Assembly (NCBI GenBank): GCA_963773055.1
Contig: CAVYZL010000006.1
Location: 1,860,001-1,924,000 of the forward strand
Reading direction: 5' to 3'
DNA length: 64,000 nt
Source: PALSA-612 sp963773055
GTDB taxonomy: Bacteria > Actinomycetota > Thermoleophilia > Gaiellales > Gaiellaceae
Position numbers and translations under genes: made by a program. A model generated the notes under the pieces. It was not told where the DNA came from and did no database searches. It saw only the letters and a program-made list of their open reading frames with translations. This document shows positions 45,269 to 53,497 of the stretch, piece by piece. The first letter of the stretch is position 1, and every line of letters begins with the position of its first letter.

Positions 45269-46915
45269 ATGCTCGGGCTGCTCCTGATCGGCCTCATCGC
45301 CGGCTTCGCGACGGCGCTCTCCCCGTGCATCCTGCCGGTGCTCCCGATCGTCCTCGCCGGATCCGCGGCTGGCGGCCCGCGACGGCCGTACGCGATCGTC
45401 GCCGGGCTCGTCGTCACCTTCACGCTCTCCGTGCTCTTCGCCACGTGGTTCCTCGACCTGCTCGGGCTACCGTCGACGTTCCTCCACGATCTCGCGATCG
45501 CGCTTCTGTTCGTCGTCGCCGCGGCGCTGCTCATCCCTGAGATCGGCGTCGCGCTCGAGCGGCCTCTGATGCGCCTCACGCGCCGTCCGGGGGGCGATCT
45601 CGGCGGCGGTCTGCTGCTTGGCGCGAGCCTCGGCCTCGTGATGGTTCCCTGCGCGGGACCGGTGCTCGCAGCGATCTCGGTCGTCGCCGCGAGCCGCGAC
45701 GTTGGGATCGAGACGCTTGCCCTCACGCTTGCCTACGCGATCGGGATCGCCGTGCCGCTGCTCGCTTTCGCCCTCGGCGGGCGCCAGGCGACGCATCTGA
45801 CGTTCATCCGCACCCACGCGGTCGCCGTGCGGCGCGTGTTCGGAGCGATCATCGGCGCGACGGCGCTCGCGCTCGTGTTCCACGTCGACCGGCACTTCAC
45901 GACGGCGGTGCCCGGCTACACGAAGGCCGTGCAGGACCACATCGAGGGCAGCGCATTGGCGAAACGCGAGCTGGCGAAGCTGACGGGCGCGAAGCACGGC
46001 CCCGGCACGAAGCAGACGAACACGCTCGCAGACCTCGGCCCCGCGCCGCCGTTCTCGCGGGTGACCGAGTGGCTGAACACGGCGGGCGGCAAGCCGCTCG
46101 CGCTCGAGGCACTCCGCGGCCATGTCGTGCTCGTCAACTTCTGGACGTACACGTGCGTCAACTGCCTGCGCGAGCTTCCCCACCTCGTGAGCTGGGACGC
46201 CGCGTATCGCAAGCGCGGGCTCGTCGTCGTCGGCGTCCACACGCCGGAGTTCGCGTTCGAGCACGACGTCGGGAACGTCCGCAGCGCCGTCTCCGACCTA
46301 GGCGTCCGCTACCCGGTGGCGATCGACGACGACTACGGCACGTGGAACGCCTACGCGAACCAGTACTGGCCAGCGACGTACCTCGTCGACAAGCGTGGGC
46401 GGGTGCGTTACGTCCACTTCGGCGAGAGCGAGTACGACCGGACGGAGAACGTGATCCGGACGCTCCTCGGGGTCGGATCGTCGCCGATGGCCGGCGCCGT
46501 CCCGGATCTGACGCCGACTCAACCGCAGACGCCCGAGACGTATCTCGGCTGGAGGCGGCTCTCCGCTGACTACGCCGGGTCTCCGATCGAGGAGGGGAAG
46601 CTGGCGCGCTACGTGTTCCCGCCGACGCTCGCGTTCAACGGATATGCATACGGCGGTCGGTGGCGCGTCGGGCCCGAGCAGATCCTCGCCGGGCGCAACG
46701 CGCGGATCCGGATGCACTTCGTCGCCTCGCTCACCCACCTCGTGCTCACGGGCCACGGGTCGGTCGACGTCCTCGTGGACGGAAAGCGGGTGCGGAGCGT
46801 GAAGGTGAACGGCGACCGGCTCTATACGTTGCTCGGGCACAACGACCCGCACGAAGGCCTGCTCGAGCTCCGGCTGACGCCAGGCATCGGCGCCTATGCC
46901 TTCACGTTCGGCTGA
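45269..46915 (+). CDS. dipZ: DipZ-type thiol:disulfide membrane protein (CcdA-thioredoxin fusion)
   Basis: A 548-residue membrane protein. Residues 1-200 form a CcdA/DsbD transmembrane unit with the two conserved cysteines (ALSPCILPVLP and MVPCAGPVL). A TlpA-like thioredoxin domain with TYTCVNCLREL (CxxC) lies at about 275-400. The C-terminal beta-rich domain (about 420-548) is of the NHL-free, carbohydrate-binding-like DipZ type. It relays electrons from the cytoplasm to exported disulfides or cytochrome c maturation. The stop codon overlaps tag by 14 bases, convergent. Confidence 0.92.
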   Translation: MLGLLLIGLIAGFATALSPCILPVLPIVLAGSAAGGPRRPYAIVAGLVVTFTLSVLFATWFLDLLGLPSTFLHDLAIALLFVVAAALLIPEIGVALERPLMRLTRRPGGDLGGGLLLGASLGLVMVPCAGPVLAAISVVAASRDVGIETLALTLAYAIGIAVPLLAFALGGRQATHLTFIRTHAVAVRRVFGAIIGATALALVFHVDRHFTTAVPGYTKAVQDHIEGSALAKRELAKLTGAKHGPGTKQTNTLADLGPAPPFSRVTEWLNTAGGKPLALEALRGHVVLVNFWTYTCVNCLRELPHLVSWDAAYRKRGLVVVGVHTPEFAFEHDVGNVRSAVSDLGVRYPVAIDDDYGTWNAYANQYWPATYLVDKRGRVRYVHFGESEYDRTENVIRTLLGVGSSPMAGAVPDLTPTQPQTPETYLGWRRLSADYAGSPIEEGKLARYVFPPTLAFNGYAYGGRWRVGPEQILAGRNARIRMHFVASLTHLVLTGHGSVDVLVDGKRVRSVKVNGDRLYTLLGHNDPHEGLLELRLTPGIGAYAFTFG

Positions 46916-47507
46916 TCTCGGCGAACCGGAAGCAGTCGACGACGTGGTCCTGCGCCATGCCCGTCGACTGCATCAGCGAGTAGCAGACGGTCGGGCCGAC
47001 GAAGCGAAACCCACGCCGCTTGAGGTCCTTGCTCATCGCTCGTGACTCGGCGGTCTCGGCGGGAAGCTCGGGAAGCGTCCGCCAGGAGCCGACGATCGGC
47101 GCGCCACCGACGAAGCTCCAGAGATACGCGGCGAAGCTTCCGTCGGCCTCCTGCACGTCGAGCACGCAGCGCGCGTTCGAGACGGCGGACTCGACCTTGA
47201 GACGGTTCCGCACGATGCCTGAGTCGGCCAGCAGCCGCTCGATATGGCGGTCGCCGAAGCGTGCCACGACCGCTGGCTCGAACCCCTCGAACGCACGGCG
47301 GTAGCCCTCCCGCTTGTGGAGGATCGTCGCCCACGACAGCCCGGCCTGCGCTCCCTCGAGCACGAGCATCTCGTACAGATGGCGGTCGTCGTGGGAGGGC
47401 ACACCCCACTCGCGGTCGTGATACTCGAGATAGAGCTCGTCGCCGGCCGGCGCCCACCCGCAGCGGAGCCGCGTGTCGGGCGGCGGGCTACTGCTCACGG
47501 GCGACAT
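46902..47507 (-). CDS. tag: DNA-3-methyladenine glycosylase I
   Basis: A 201-residue Tag-type base-excision enzyme. RCGWAP and YHDREWGVP carry the first zinc Cys and His together with the substrate Glu/Trp. HVVDCFRF supplies the last His and Cys of the zinc snap. It removes 3-methyladenine (constitutive in E. coli). Length is typical. Its ATG lies within the last 20 bases of the PAC2 gene, so translation is probably coupled. It is the third gene of a selD-PAC2-tag run. Confidence 0.94.
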   Translation of the reverse strand: MSPVSSSPPPDTRLRCGWAPAGDELYLEYHDREWGVPSHDDRHLYEMLVLEGAQAGLSWATILHKREGYRRAFEGFEPAVVARFGDRHIERLLADSGIVRNRLKVESAVSNARCVLDVQEADGSFAAYLWSFVGGAPIVGSWRTLPELPAETAESRAMSKDLKRRGFRFVGPTVCYSLMQSTGMAQDHVVDCFRFAEISRT

Positions 47508-48372
47508 CGGGCGGCGTGTCGCCTTCCTCGCGCTCGCGCAGAAACCGCGTCAGCTCGGCCGCGAGCGAGTCGCCGCTCGGGATGTCCTCCTCTTCGATCA
47601 TGTCCGCGCGCTGCTCGAGCTCGTCCACGTAGGCGACTGCCTCGTCGTCGGACGAGACCGCCTCGCTCACGTGGTTCGTGTAGCCGTCGACCATCGCCTC
47701 GAGCTCTGCCACGTCGATGGGCACGTCGAGAATCGACGAGAGGCGGGTGCACAGGGCGAGCGCCGCCCGCGGACTGGGCGCAAGCGAGACGTAGTGCGGC
47801 ACCGCCGCCCACAGGCTGACCGAAGGCAACCGAGCCTCTCGGCATGCGTCGTGGAGCACCCCGACGATCCCCGTCGGGCCCTCGTAGCGCGAAGCCTGGA
47901 GCCCGAGGCGCTCGACGAGCTCGGGATCCGTGCCTGCGCCCGTGACCGGAGCGGGGCGCGTGTGCGGAACGTCCGCGAGCAGGGCGCCGAGCGTCACGAC
48001 GAGCTCGACGCCGAGCTCCTGCGCCAGGTCGACGACGAGCGAGGTGAACGTCCGCCAGCGGAGGTTCGGCTCGTTGCCGAGCAGGACGATGGCGTCTCTC
48101 GTCCCACCAGTGCTGGCGTGGAGAAAAGCGTTCTCCGGCCACTCGATGCGGCGCGTGAGCCCCTCGACGAGAGAGACTCGTGGCCGCGTCGCCTGGAAGT
48201 CGAAGAACCCCTCCGGATCGATCTCGGCGAAGCGCTCGGCCTCCCACGTGCGCACGAGGTGCTCGACCGCGAGTGACGCGCCTTGTCCGCCGTCGTTCCA
48301 GCCACGGAACGCGACGATGAGAACGGGGTGCGAGAGGGAAGGCCGGTCGCCGACCGTGAGCTCGCTGGCCAT
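47488..48372 (-). CDS. PAC2-family protein
   Basis: A 294-residue protein of the PAC2 (proteasome assembly chaperone 2-like) superfamily. VLIVAFRGWNDGGQGA is the N-terminal signature, and LGALLADVPHTRP with GPTGIVGVLH the middle motifs. The C-terminal helical tail (from about 220) is acidic. In actinobacteria this family is sometimes linked to the proteasome but its precise role is unproven. It starts 26 bases downstream of selD. Confidence 0.88.
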   Translation of the reverse strand: MASELTVGDRPSLSHPVLIVAFRGWNDGGQGASLAVEHLVRTWEAERFAEIDPEGFFDFQATRPRVSLVEGLTRRIEWPENAFLHASTGGTRDAIVLLGNEPNLRWRTFTSLVVDLAQELGVELVVTLGALLADVPHTRPAPVTGAGTDPELVERLGLQASRYEGPTGIVGVLHDACREARLPSVSLWAAVPHYVSLAPSPRAALALCTRLSSILDVPIDVAELEAMVDGYTNHVSEAVSSDDEAVAYVDELEQRADMIEEEDIPSGDSLAAELTRFLREREEGDTPPDVAREQ

Positions 48373-48397
48373 TTGATCAGTCTACGCCGGACGGCCT

Positions 48398-49429
48398 TCA
48401 GGCCAGCTCGACGCCCGTTCCCTCGTCGACGCTTCCGACGCGCGCGACGAACAGGTCCGCGTCCCGGAAGGCCGCTTCGAGGACGGCGCCCCGCTCCGCC
48501 GGCACGGCGACGAGGAGGCCGCCCGACGTCTGCGGGTCCCAGGCGAGCGCGACAACCTCGTCGGGGACGCCGTCGATCGTGACCGCGTGGCCCGCGAACT
48601 CCCGGTTCCGGCCGTCGCCGCCCGTTCGCTCCCCGGCTTCTGCGACGTCGAGGGCGCCTACGAGCGCAGGCAGCCGCGTCGCATCGAACCGGATCCGGAC
48701 TCCGCTCCGCGACGCCATCTCGTACGCGTGGCCGAGGAGCCCGAAGCCGGTGACGTCTGTAACCGCGTTCGGTAAGAAAGGCCGAACGGCGTCGGCAGCC
48801 TGGCCGTTCAGCTCGCGCATCGACCGAACCGCCTCTGCGAGCTGCTCGTCGCCTGCGAGCCCGCGCTTGTGCCCGTGGAGCACGAGCCCCGTGCCGAGCG
48901 GCTTCGTGAGGAAGAGCGCATCGCCGGGCCGTGCCGTGCTCTTGGCCCAGATCGCGTCTGGGTGCGCGGTGCCGACGACGGCGAGGCCGTACTTCGGCTC
49001 GGCGTCCCGGATCGTGTGCCCACCGGCGAGGAGCGCCCCCGCCGCGCGCACGCGCTCGTCTGCGCCGCGAAGCACGTCGCCGAGCAACTCGGTGGGCAGC
49101 TCTTCGGGGAAGGCGGCGATCGAGAGCGCGAGCAGCGGCGATCCGCCCATCGCGAACACGTCGTTGAGCGCGTTCGTCGCCGCGATGGCGCCGAAGTCCG
49201 CGGGGTCGTCGACGAGCGGGGGAAAGAAGTCGACGGTGAAGACGAGCGCACGGTCGTCGTCGAGGCGGTAGACGGCGGCGTCGTCGGCCGGGTCGAGCCC
49301 GACGAGGAGCTGGTCGGAATCGGCGGGCACGAACCCCGCAAGCAGCTCCTCGAGCCGCCCGGCCGCGTACTTCGCGGCGCAGCCTCCCGCCGTCACGAGC
49401 TCGCTCAGTCTCACGTCACCGCTCGTCAT
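48398..49429 (-). CDS. selD: Selenide, water dikinase (selenophosphate synthetase)
   Basis: A 343-residue enzyme that makes selenophosphate from ATP and selenide. TAGGCAAKY supplies the catalytic Cys and Lys (the Cys codon is TGC, not TGA, so it is not a selenoprotein here). FTVDFFPPLVDDP and GGHTIRDAEPKYGLAV give metal/ATP-binding residues, and DVTGFGLLGHA is a family signature. Other Sec genes (selA, selB, selC) are not in the window. It is first of the selD-PAC2-tag run and divergent from an SDR gene with a 33-base gap. Confidence 0.95.
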   Translation of the reverse strand: MTSGDVRLSELVTAGGCAAKYAAGRLEELLAGFVPADSDQLLVGLDPADDAAVYRLDDDRALVFTVDFFPPLVDDPADFGAIAATNALNDVFAMGGSPLLALSIAAFPEELPTELLGDVLRGADERVRAAGALLAGGHTIRDAEPKYGLAVVGTAHPDAIWAKSTARPGDALFLTKPLGTGLVLHGHKRGLAGDEQLAEAVRSMRELNGQAADAVRPFLPNAVTDVTGFGLLGHAYEMASRSGVRIRFDATRLPALVGALDVAEAGERTGGDGRNREFAGHAVTIDGVPDEVVALAWDPQTSGGLLVAVPAERGAVLEAAFRDADLFVARVGSVDEGTGVELA

Positions 49430-49462
49430 GCACGAACCCTACGCGTCGGCGAGAATGGCTCC

Positions 49463-50158
49463 GTGGCTCGCAGCGCGCTCGTCACCGGAGGGTCTCGGGG
49501 CATCGGCCTTGCGATCGCTCGCATGCTCGCCGATGACGGCTTCGAGCTGACCATCGCATCCCGGACGGCTGCCAACGTCGAGCAGACGGCCGCTGACATC
49601 GGCGCGCACGGCGTGGCCGCCGACGTCAGCAAGGAGGAGGATTGCGTTCGGCTCGTCGCCGAGCACGCGGAGCGCTACGGCGGCCTGGACGTGCTCGTCA
49701 ACTCGGCGGGCATCGGCATCGGAGCCCGCGTCGAGGACCTGCAGGCGAAGCACGTCGATCTTCAGCTCGGCGTCAACCTCCGAGGCCTCGTCCTCGTCAC
49801 GCGCGAGGCGATTCCGCTCCTGAAAGCGTCACGTGGCCACATCGTCAACCTGGCGTCGATCGCGGGCACGATGTCGACGCCCGGGCTGTCGATCTACGGC
49901 GCGACCAAGGCTGCGGTGATCTCGTTCACGCGCTCGCTCAACGACGAGCTCGACGCAGACGGCGTGCGCGCGACCGCACTCTGCCCCGGCTTCGTCGACA
50001 CCGACATGGCGCAGTGGAGCGGCATCCCCGGCGACGAGATGATCCAGCCCGAGGACTGCGCCGAGGTCGTCCGCGCGCTGCTTGCGATGGGACCGAACGC
50101 CCGGGTGCCCCAGGTCGTGATCGAGCGCGTCGGCTCGTCGTCTCCCGTCCGCTCCTAG
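49463..50158 (+). CDS. Short-chain dehydrogenase/reductase
   Basis: A 231-residue NAD(P)-dependent Rossmann enzyme. ALVTGGSRGIGLAIA is the cofactor motif, NSAGIGIGA follows, and the catalytic Ser, Tyr, Lys are in NLASIAGTMS and YGATKAA. The segment CPGFVDTDM lies where classical SDRs have the PG motif. The substrate is unknown. I start it at GTG 49463 because the longer upstream frame is antisense to selD. Its 3' end overlaps the convergent thioredoxin-like gene by 4 bases. Confidence 0.92.
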   Translation: MARSALVTGGSRGIGLAIARMLADDGFELTIASRTAANVEQTAADIGAHGVAADVSKEEDCVRLVAEHAERYGGLDVLVNSAGIGIGARVEDLQAKHVDLQLGVNLRGLVLVTREAIPLLKASRGHIVNLASIAGTMSTPGLSIYGATKAAVISFTRSLNDELDADGVRATALCPGFVDTDMAQWSGIPGDEMIQPEDCAEVVRALLAMGPNARVPQVVIERVGSSSPVRS

Positions 50159-51085
50159 CGAACGAGGTAGCGGCTGACGGCAGCCCCGAGCTCGTCGGCG
50201 GAGACGGCGCCCTCGAACCGTTCCTTGATCCTGCCGTCAGGGCCGACGAGGAACACCCACGGCTCGGTCTGGAGCTTCCACTCCTTGACCCAGCGGTTGA
50301 CGTTCGGCGGCTGGTTGTCCTGGTAGATCTCGACGTGAATGAAGCGGACGCCTGCGCGCGCCGAGGTGCCGGCGGACGTAGTCGACGACGTCAACGGTCG
50401 GGCCACACGTTCTGCTCGAGCAGAACGCGGGCGTCGCGAAAGCGACGACGAACGGCACGTGGGCCGCGAGCGAGTCGGCGACCGAGTAGCGCAGCAGCCC
50501 CTTGTCGGGCGGGTCGGCGGTCGTCAGCGCAGCGAAGTCACCGTTCGTCGATTCGATCGTCGGCGTGTTGGACGGAAACGCCTTCGACCCAACAGCCGGC
50601 GTCGTCGTGTGGTCTCTGACGTCGAGATCGGCTGCGCCTTGCACCTTCGCCCCCACAGGCTCGGCAACCATCACGTACTTGCCGGCGCGTGGGACTCGGA
50701 GCCGAGCCACGTAGATCTTCGAGACGCCGCCGAGCGCCTTCTCGGAGACCCCGGGCACGCCGATGTCTTCGCTGCGCGCGGTCGTCTCGAGAAACGGCTT
50801 GTCGTCGAGCGACTTCGCGACCCACACGTGCGCCGTGGGCCGCACGATCGACTTGCCGTGGCTGTCGATCGCGAGGAATGAGACGCGAATCGGTCCTTTA
50901 GCGAAGTCGGACGTGCCAAGCGAGAGGGCGAGGTCGGGGCCGGGACGCGCGAGAATGGCGCCCGCCGACCCCGCCGGAGCGCTTGACAGCTTTCCCTCTT
51001 TAGGGGTACCCCCGTTGGAGCCGCAGCCACCGACGAGGATCGCCGCGGCGGTTGCCGCGGCGCTCAGTGCGACTCCCCGACCCAC
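50155..51085 (-). pseudogene. Thioredoxin-like lipoprotein, frameshifted
   Basis: The N-terminal part (51085 to about 50365) is a lipoprotein: signal peptide with lipobox LVGGC. A beta-rich segment follows, then a thioredoxin-fold start, FATPAFCSSRTCGPTVD, with the CxxxxC motif of Sco/peroxiredoxin-like proteins. The frame then breaks in the tract GGCGCGCGCAGG near 50362. The protein continues in another frame (GVRFIHVEIYQD to AVSRYLVR) to the stop at 50155-50157. One extra base explains it. Reading across gives about 309 residues. It may be a real gene with an error in an alternating GC tract. Confidence 0.75.
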
Positions 51086-51127
51086 TGGGCGAGTGTAGCC
51101 CGGGGTCGCGGGTCTACTTCCTGGCTA

Positions 51128-51232
51128 CTAGTCGCCGCGGGGACCGTCGAAGAAGCCGAGACCTAGCTTCAGGCCAAGCGGAGCCGCCAGCGCCGCCAGA
51201 GAAAACCAATAGATCGCCTGCGCCTTGCTCAC
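51128..51232 (-). CDS. 34-codon peptide gene downstream of an XRE-TPR regulator
   Basis: GTG at 51232 to TAG at 51128 encodes 34 residues. The Shine-Dalgarno AAAGGAGG ends 8 bases before the GTG, one of the best in the window. The peptide starts MSKAQ. A hydrophobic stretch (residues 6-25) follows and the end is polar (LGFFDGPRGD). It begins 24 bases after the stop of the XRE-TPR gene, on the same strand. It could be a membrane microprotein or, by analogy with RRNPP pairs (PlcR-PapR, Rap-Phr), an exported signalling propeptide. There is no direct evidence for processing. Confidence 0.7.
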   Translation of the reverse strand: MSKAQAIYWFSLAALAAPLGLKLGLGFFDGPRGD

Positions 51233-51256
51233 TGACGCTACCTCCTTTCCGTGGAG

Positions 51257-52591
51257 CTAGAAGCGGAAGTCCTGCAGCGTCTCGGCCGCCCGCCGGTAGA
51301 GCCGCGCTGCCTCGCGGTCGTCGCTGCGCCGTGCGGCGACGTCCCCGAGCGCAACCCATGCGGCTGCCCGGTGGCTGGTCGATGACAGCTGCTCGAACGA
51401 GCTATCGGCGGCGGCGAGCATTCCTTGAGCCTCGTCGAGCCGGCCTTGCTCGAGCAGCGCCTTGCCAAGCGTGAGTTGCGCCGTTCCGATCTCCGCGAGG
51501 AAGTCCGCGCGGTCGCCGAGCATCTCGAGCGCGCGCCGGGCCTGCGCCTCGGCGTCCTCCGAACGGCCCGTTCCGAGATAGATCTCGGCGAGGGAGCAGA
51601 CGACGTGCGCGGCCTCCTCGTCGATTCCCTCGTCGAGGAGGACGCGAAGAGAGTCCTTGAGGTAGGCGATCGCGTCCTCGGGGCGGCCGAGGAGGTATGT
51701 CAGGCCGCCGAGGTTGTTCAGCAGTCGGCCGACGTTCTCGCGGTCGGCGAGCTCCTCGAAGTACGCTCGCGCGCGCTCGGCGTACGAACGTGCGAGCACC
51801 CAGTGCCCCTCGCGCTCGGCGATGAGGGACGCCTGGAAGTACACCTGGGCCGCGGCGCGCTTGTCCGACAGCCGCTCGACGAGCTCGAGCGCCCGCTCGA
51901 CGTCCTCGCGGGCGGCCTGCCAGTCGCGCTGACGGCGGTAGCAACGGGAGCGCCAGCGGAAGATCTGCGCGCGCAGGATGTCGCTCGGCAGCTCGGAGCG
52001 GTCGGCGAGCTCGAGCGCAGCATCGAAGAGCCCGAGCGCGGTCGTGATGCTCGACAGCTGGTAGCGACAGGCGCCGAGGCGGAAGAGGACGTCGGCCCGC
52101 TCGAGATCGGAGAAGCGCCCGTCCTCGGCGAGTGAGCGGGCAGCCTGGAGCAGCGCGGTCGCCTCCTTCAGCTCGCCATCCTGCATCCGAGCCCAGCCTT
52201 CGCCGGCGAGCGCGCGGAGCTCGAGCTCACGGGCGCCCGCGGCACGCGCTTCGAGCAGAACACGGGCGAACTCCGGGGCCGCCTCCACGTAGCGGTACTG
52301 CTCGTTCAGCGCCTCGGCCCGGGCCAGAGCGCCTTCCCAGCGGTCGCGCTCCGTCGACGAGATGCCCGTCAGCAGGAGCCCTCCGTCGACGCCGAGCCGC
52401 TCGGCAAGCCATTCGACCGTCTCGACGGTCGGACGCGTCTTCGAGCGCTCGATCTGGCTCACGTACTCCTTGGTGAACCGGCCGGCAGCGAGATCGGTCT
52501 GGGTGAGGCCGGCGGCCACCCGGAGCTTCCGGACGCGATCGCCGAGGACGGGCTCTGTTTCCGCCGAAGGCTCGGTCAGCGCCGGCTCCAT
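51257..52591 (-). CDS. XRE-family regulator with C-terminal TPR array (RRNPP-like)
   Basis: A 444-residue protein. A Cro/C1 helix-turn-helix (about 16-70; VRKLRVAAGLTQTDLAAG, TKEYVSQIERSKTRP) is followed by about nine helical TPR units (about 85-440), e.g. ALAGEGWARMQDGELKEATALL and LNNLGGLTYLLGRPEDAIAYL. This is the architecture of peptide-sensing RRNPP regulators (PlcR, Rgg-like). I prefer ATG 52591; in-frame GTGs at 52594 and 52633 are alternatives. A 34-residue peptide gene follows directly, and a strong divergent promoter and dyad precede it. Family is confident; peptide sensing is inference. Confidence 0.87.
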   Translation of the reverse strand: MEPALTEPSAETEPVLGDRVRKLRVAAGLTQTDLAAGRFTKEYVSQIERSKTRPTVETVEWLAERLGVDGGLLLTGISSTERDRWEGALARAEALNEQYRYVEAAPEFARVLLEARAAGARELELRALAGEGWARMQDGELKEATALLQAARSLAEDGRFSDLERADVLFRLGACRYQLSSITTALGLFDAALELADRSELPSDILRAQIFRWRSRCYRRQRDWQAAREDVERALELVERLSDKRAAAQVYFQASLIAEREGHWVLARSYAERARAYFEELADRENVGRLLNNLGGLTYLLGRPEDAIAYLKDSLRVLLDEGIDEEAAHVVCSLAEIYLGTGRSEDAEAQARRALEMLGDRADFLAEIGTAQLTLGKALLEQGRLDEAQGMLAAADSSFEQLSSTSHRAAAWVALGDVAARRSDDREAARLYRRAAETLQDFRF

Positions 52592-52634
52592 CACGACGTC
52601 CCGTTCTCCCCTAGTGCCCGATTCCCTACCCACG

Positions 52635-52671
52635 ATTCAGTGAATCAACTGTAGCGCAGATTGCTTCACTT
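52635..52671. promoter_or_regulatory. Compound dyad upstream of the XRE-TPR gene
   Basis: GATTCA-G-TGAATC (52635-52647) is a perfect palindrome. It overlaps a larger inverted repeat, AGTGAATCAACT (52640-52651) and GATTGCTTCACT (52660-52671), with 9 of 12 matching positions across an 8-base spacer. The site ends 7 bases before the divergent TTGACA and is a candidate binding site of the XRE-TPR protein. Confidence 0.55.
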
Positions 52672-52678
52672 TACTACT

Positions 52679-52707
52679 TGACAGTTTTGGACCGGTCCGT
52701 TAGGGTC
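52679..52707 (+). promoter_or_regulatory. Strong promoter, divergent from the XRE-TPR gene
   Basis: TTGACA (52679-52684), 17-base spacer, TAGGGT (52702-52707): a near-consensus actinobacterial housekeeping promoter. The spacer contains the palindrome GGACCGGTCC. It reads away from the XRE-TPR gene into a region without a protein gene. Confidence 0.8.
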
Positions 52708-52713
52708 GTCCCA

Positions 52714-52871
52714 CCTTGCAGAGCTAGCCCGCAGCCAGCAACGCGAGGTACGCGCCACCAACAGCGCGACAGCCGAAACGCCCGGCCGGGCCGCAGGGTC
52801 GGGGTCGAGGAGGTCGCTGCAGAGGTGGCGAGGTGATCGGCGAGCCCCCGGTAGCCGCAGCCGGGGGTTTC
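52714..52871 (+). ncRNA. Candidate small non-coding RNA
   Basis: About 158 bases lie between the predicted start point of the TTGACA/TAGGGT promoter and a terminator. The only possible start codons give frames of 3-4 codons. The RNA would be very GC-rich and able to fold, for instance CGCGAGGTACGCG and CCCGGCCGGGCC. It contains an exposed GAGGAGGTCG tract that looks like a Shine-Dalgarno without a gene. I could not match it to tmRNA, SRP RNA, RNase P or a common riboswitch. Confidence 0.55.
52846..52871. terminator. Terminator between the candidate RNA and a TetR gene
   Basis: CCCCCGG (52846-52852) and CCGGGGG (52862-52868) form a 7-bp stem with a 9-base loop, followed by TTT on the + strand. 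It also lies 20 bases beyond the stop of the convergent TetR gene and may serve both strands. Confidence 0.75.
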
Positions 52872-52891
52872 GCGTCTCTAGGAGCCCGCTT

Positions 52892-53497
52892 CTACGCTGC
52901 GCCGGTCAGCCAGTGAACGCGCGCGGCGGAGACCGCCTCGATCTCCTCGTCACCGAGCAGGCCGCCGAAGCGCTCCTGGACGGAGCGCAGGAGACCGATA
53001 CCGAGACCGATCCACGCCTCGGCCTCGACGTCACGGTCGTCGGCGACGCCTCCCGCCATCTGCGAGCGGCGGAGGACGTCGGCGACAAAGTCGTGCACCT
53101 CGCGGAGATGGCGGCGGAAGTGGCGCCGGATCTCGGCGTCCTCCGTCGCCTCGCTCAGCGCCTGGAGCCAGAGCTGGGTCGGCGCTAGCTTCCGACGGCG
53201 CAACGCGGCCATGCCCTTCGGTACCGCCAGCACCCATGCCGAGGGGTCGGGCTCGCGGCGAATCTCCTCCTCGACGGCCTCGCGGAGGCGCAGCCACATC
53301 TCGTCGAGGCACGCGAGAAAGAGCGCGCGCTTGGACGAGAAGTGGCGGTAGAGGACGGGCTCTGAAACGCCCGACTCCCGCGCGATCTCGGCCGTCGTCG
53401 CACCGCGGTAGCTGCGAGCGGAGAACACCCGCAGGGCGACCTCGACAATCGACGCCCGCCGGTCGCAGGCAGCAAGGCGCGGACGAACGGCGCTCAT
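52892..53497 (-). CDS. TetR-family transcriptional regulator
   Basis: A 201-residue repressor. ATTAEIARESGVSEPVLYRHF is the helix-turn-helix (about 33-52, shown whole with YRHF), followed by SSKRALFLACLDEM. The C-terminal domain is of the TetR_C_11-like kind. ATG 53497 overlaps the stop of the MFS gene (ATGA), so it is the second gene of that operon and presumably represses it from the tandem sites upstream of the transporter. Confidence 0.88.
   Translation of the reverse strand: MSAVRPRLAACDRRASIVEVALRVFSARSYRGATTAEIARESGVSEPVLYRHFSSKRALFLACLDEMWLRLREAVEEEIRREPDPSAWVLAVPKGMAALRRRKLAPTQLWLQALSEATEDAEIRRHFRRHLREVHDFVADVLRRSQMAGGVADDRDVEAEAWIGLGIGLLRSVQERFGGLLGDEEIEAVSAARVHWLTGAA

Noticed and set aside
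48398..49429. Selenocysteine in SelD
   Set aside because: The catalytic position is TGC (Cys), with no in-frame TGA.
52714..52871. Known RNA class (tmRNA, SRP RNA, RNase P RNA, ydaO, T-box)
   Set aside because: None of the conserved cores of these RNAs could be found by eye; left as an unassigned candidate RNA.
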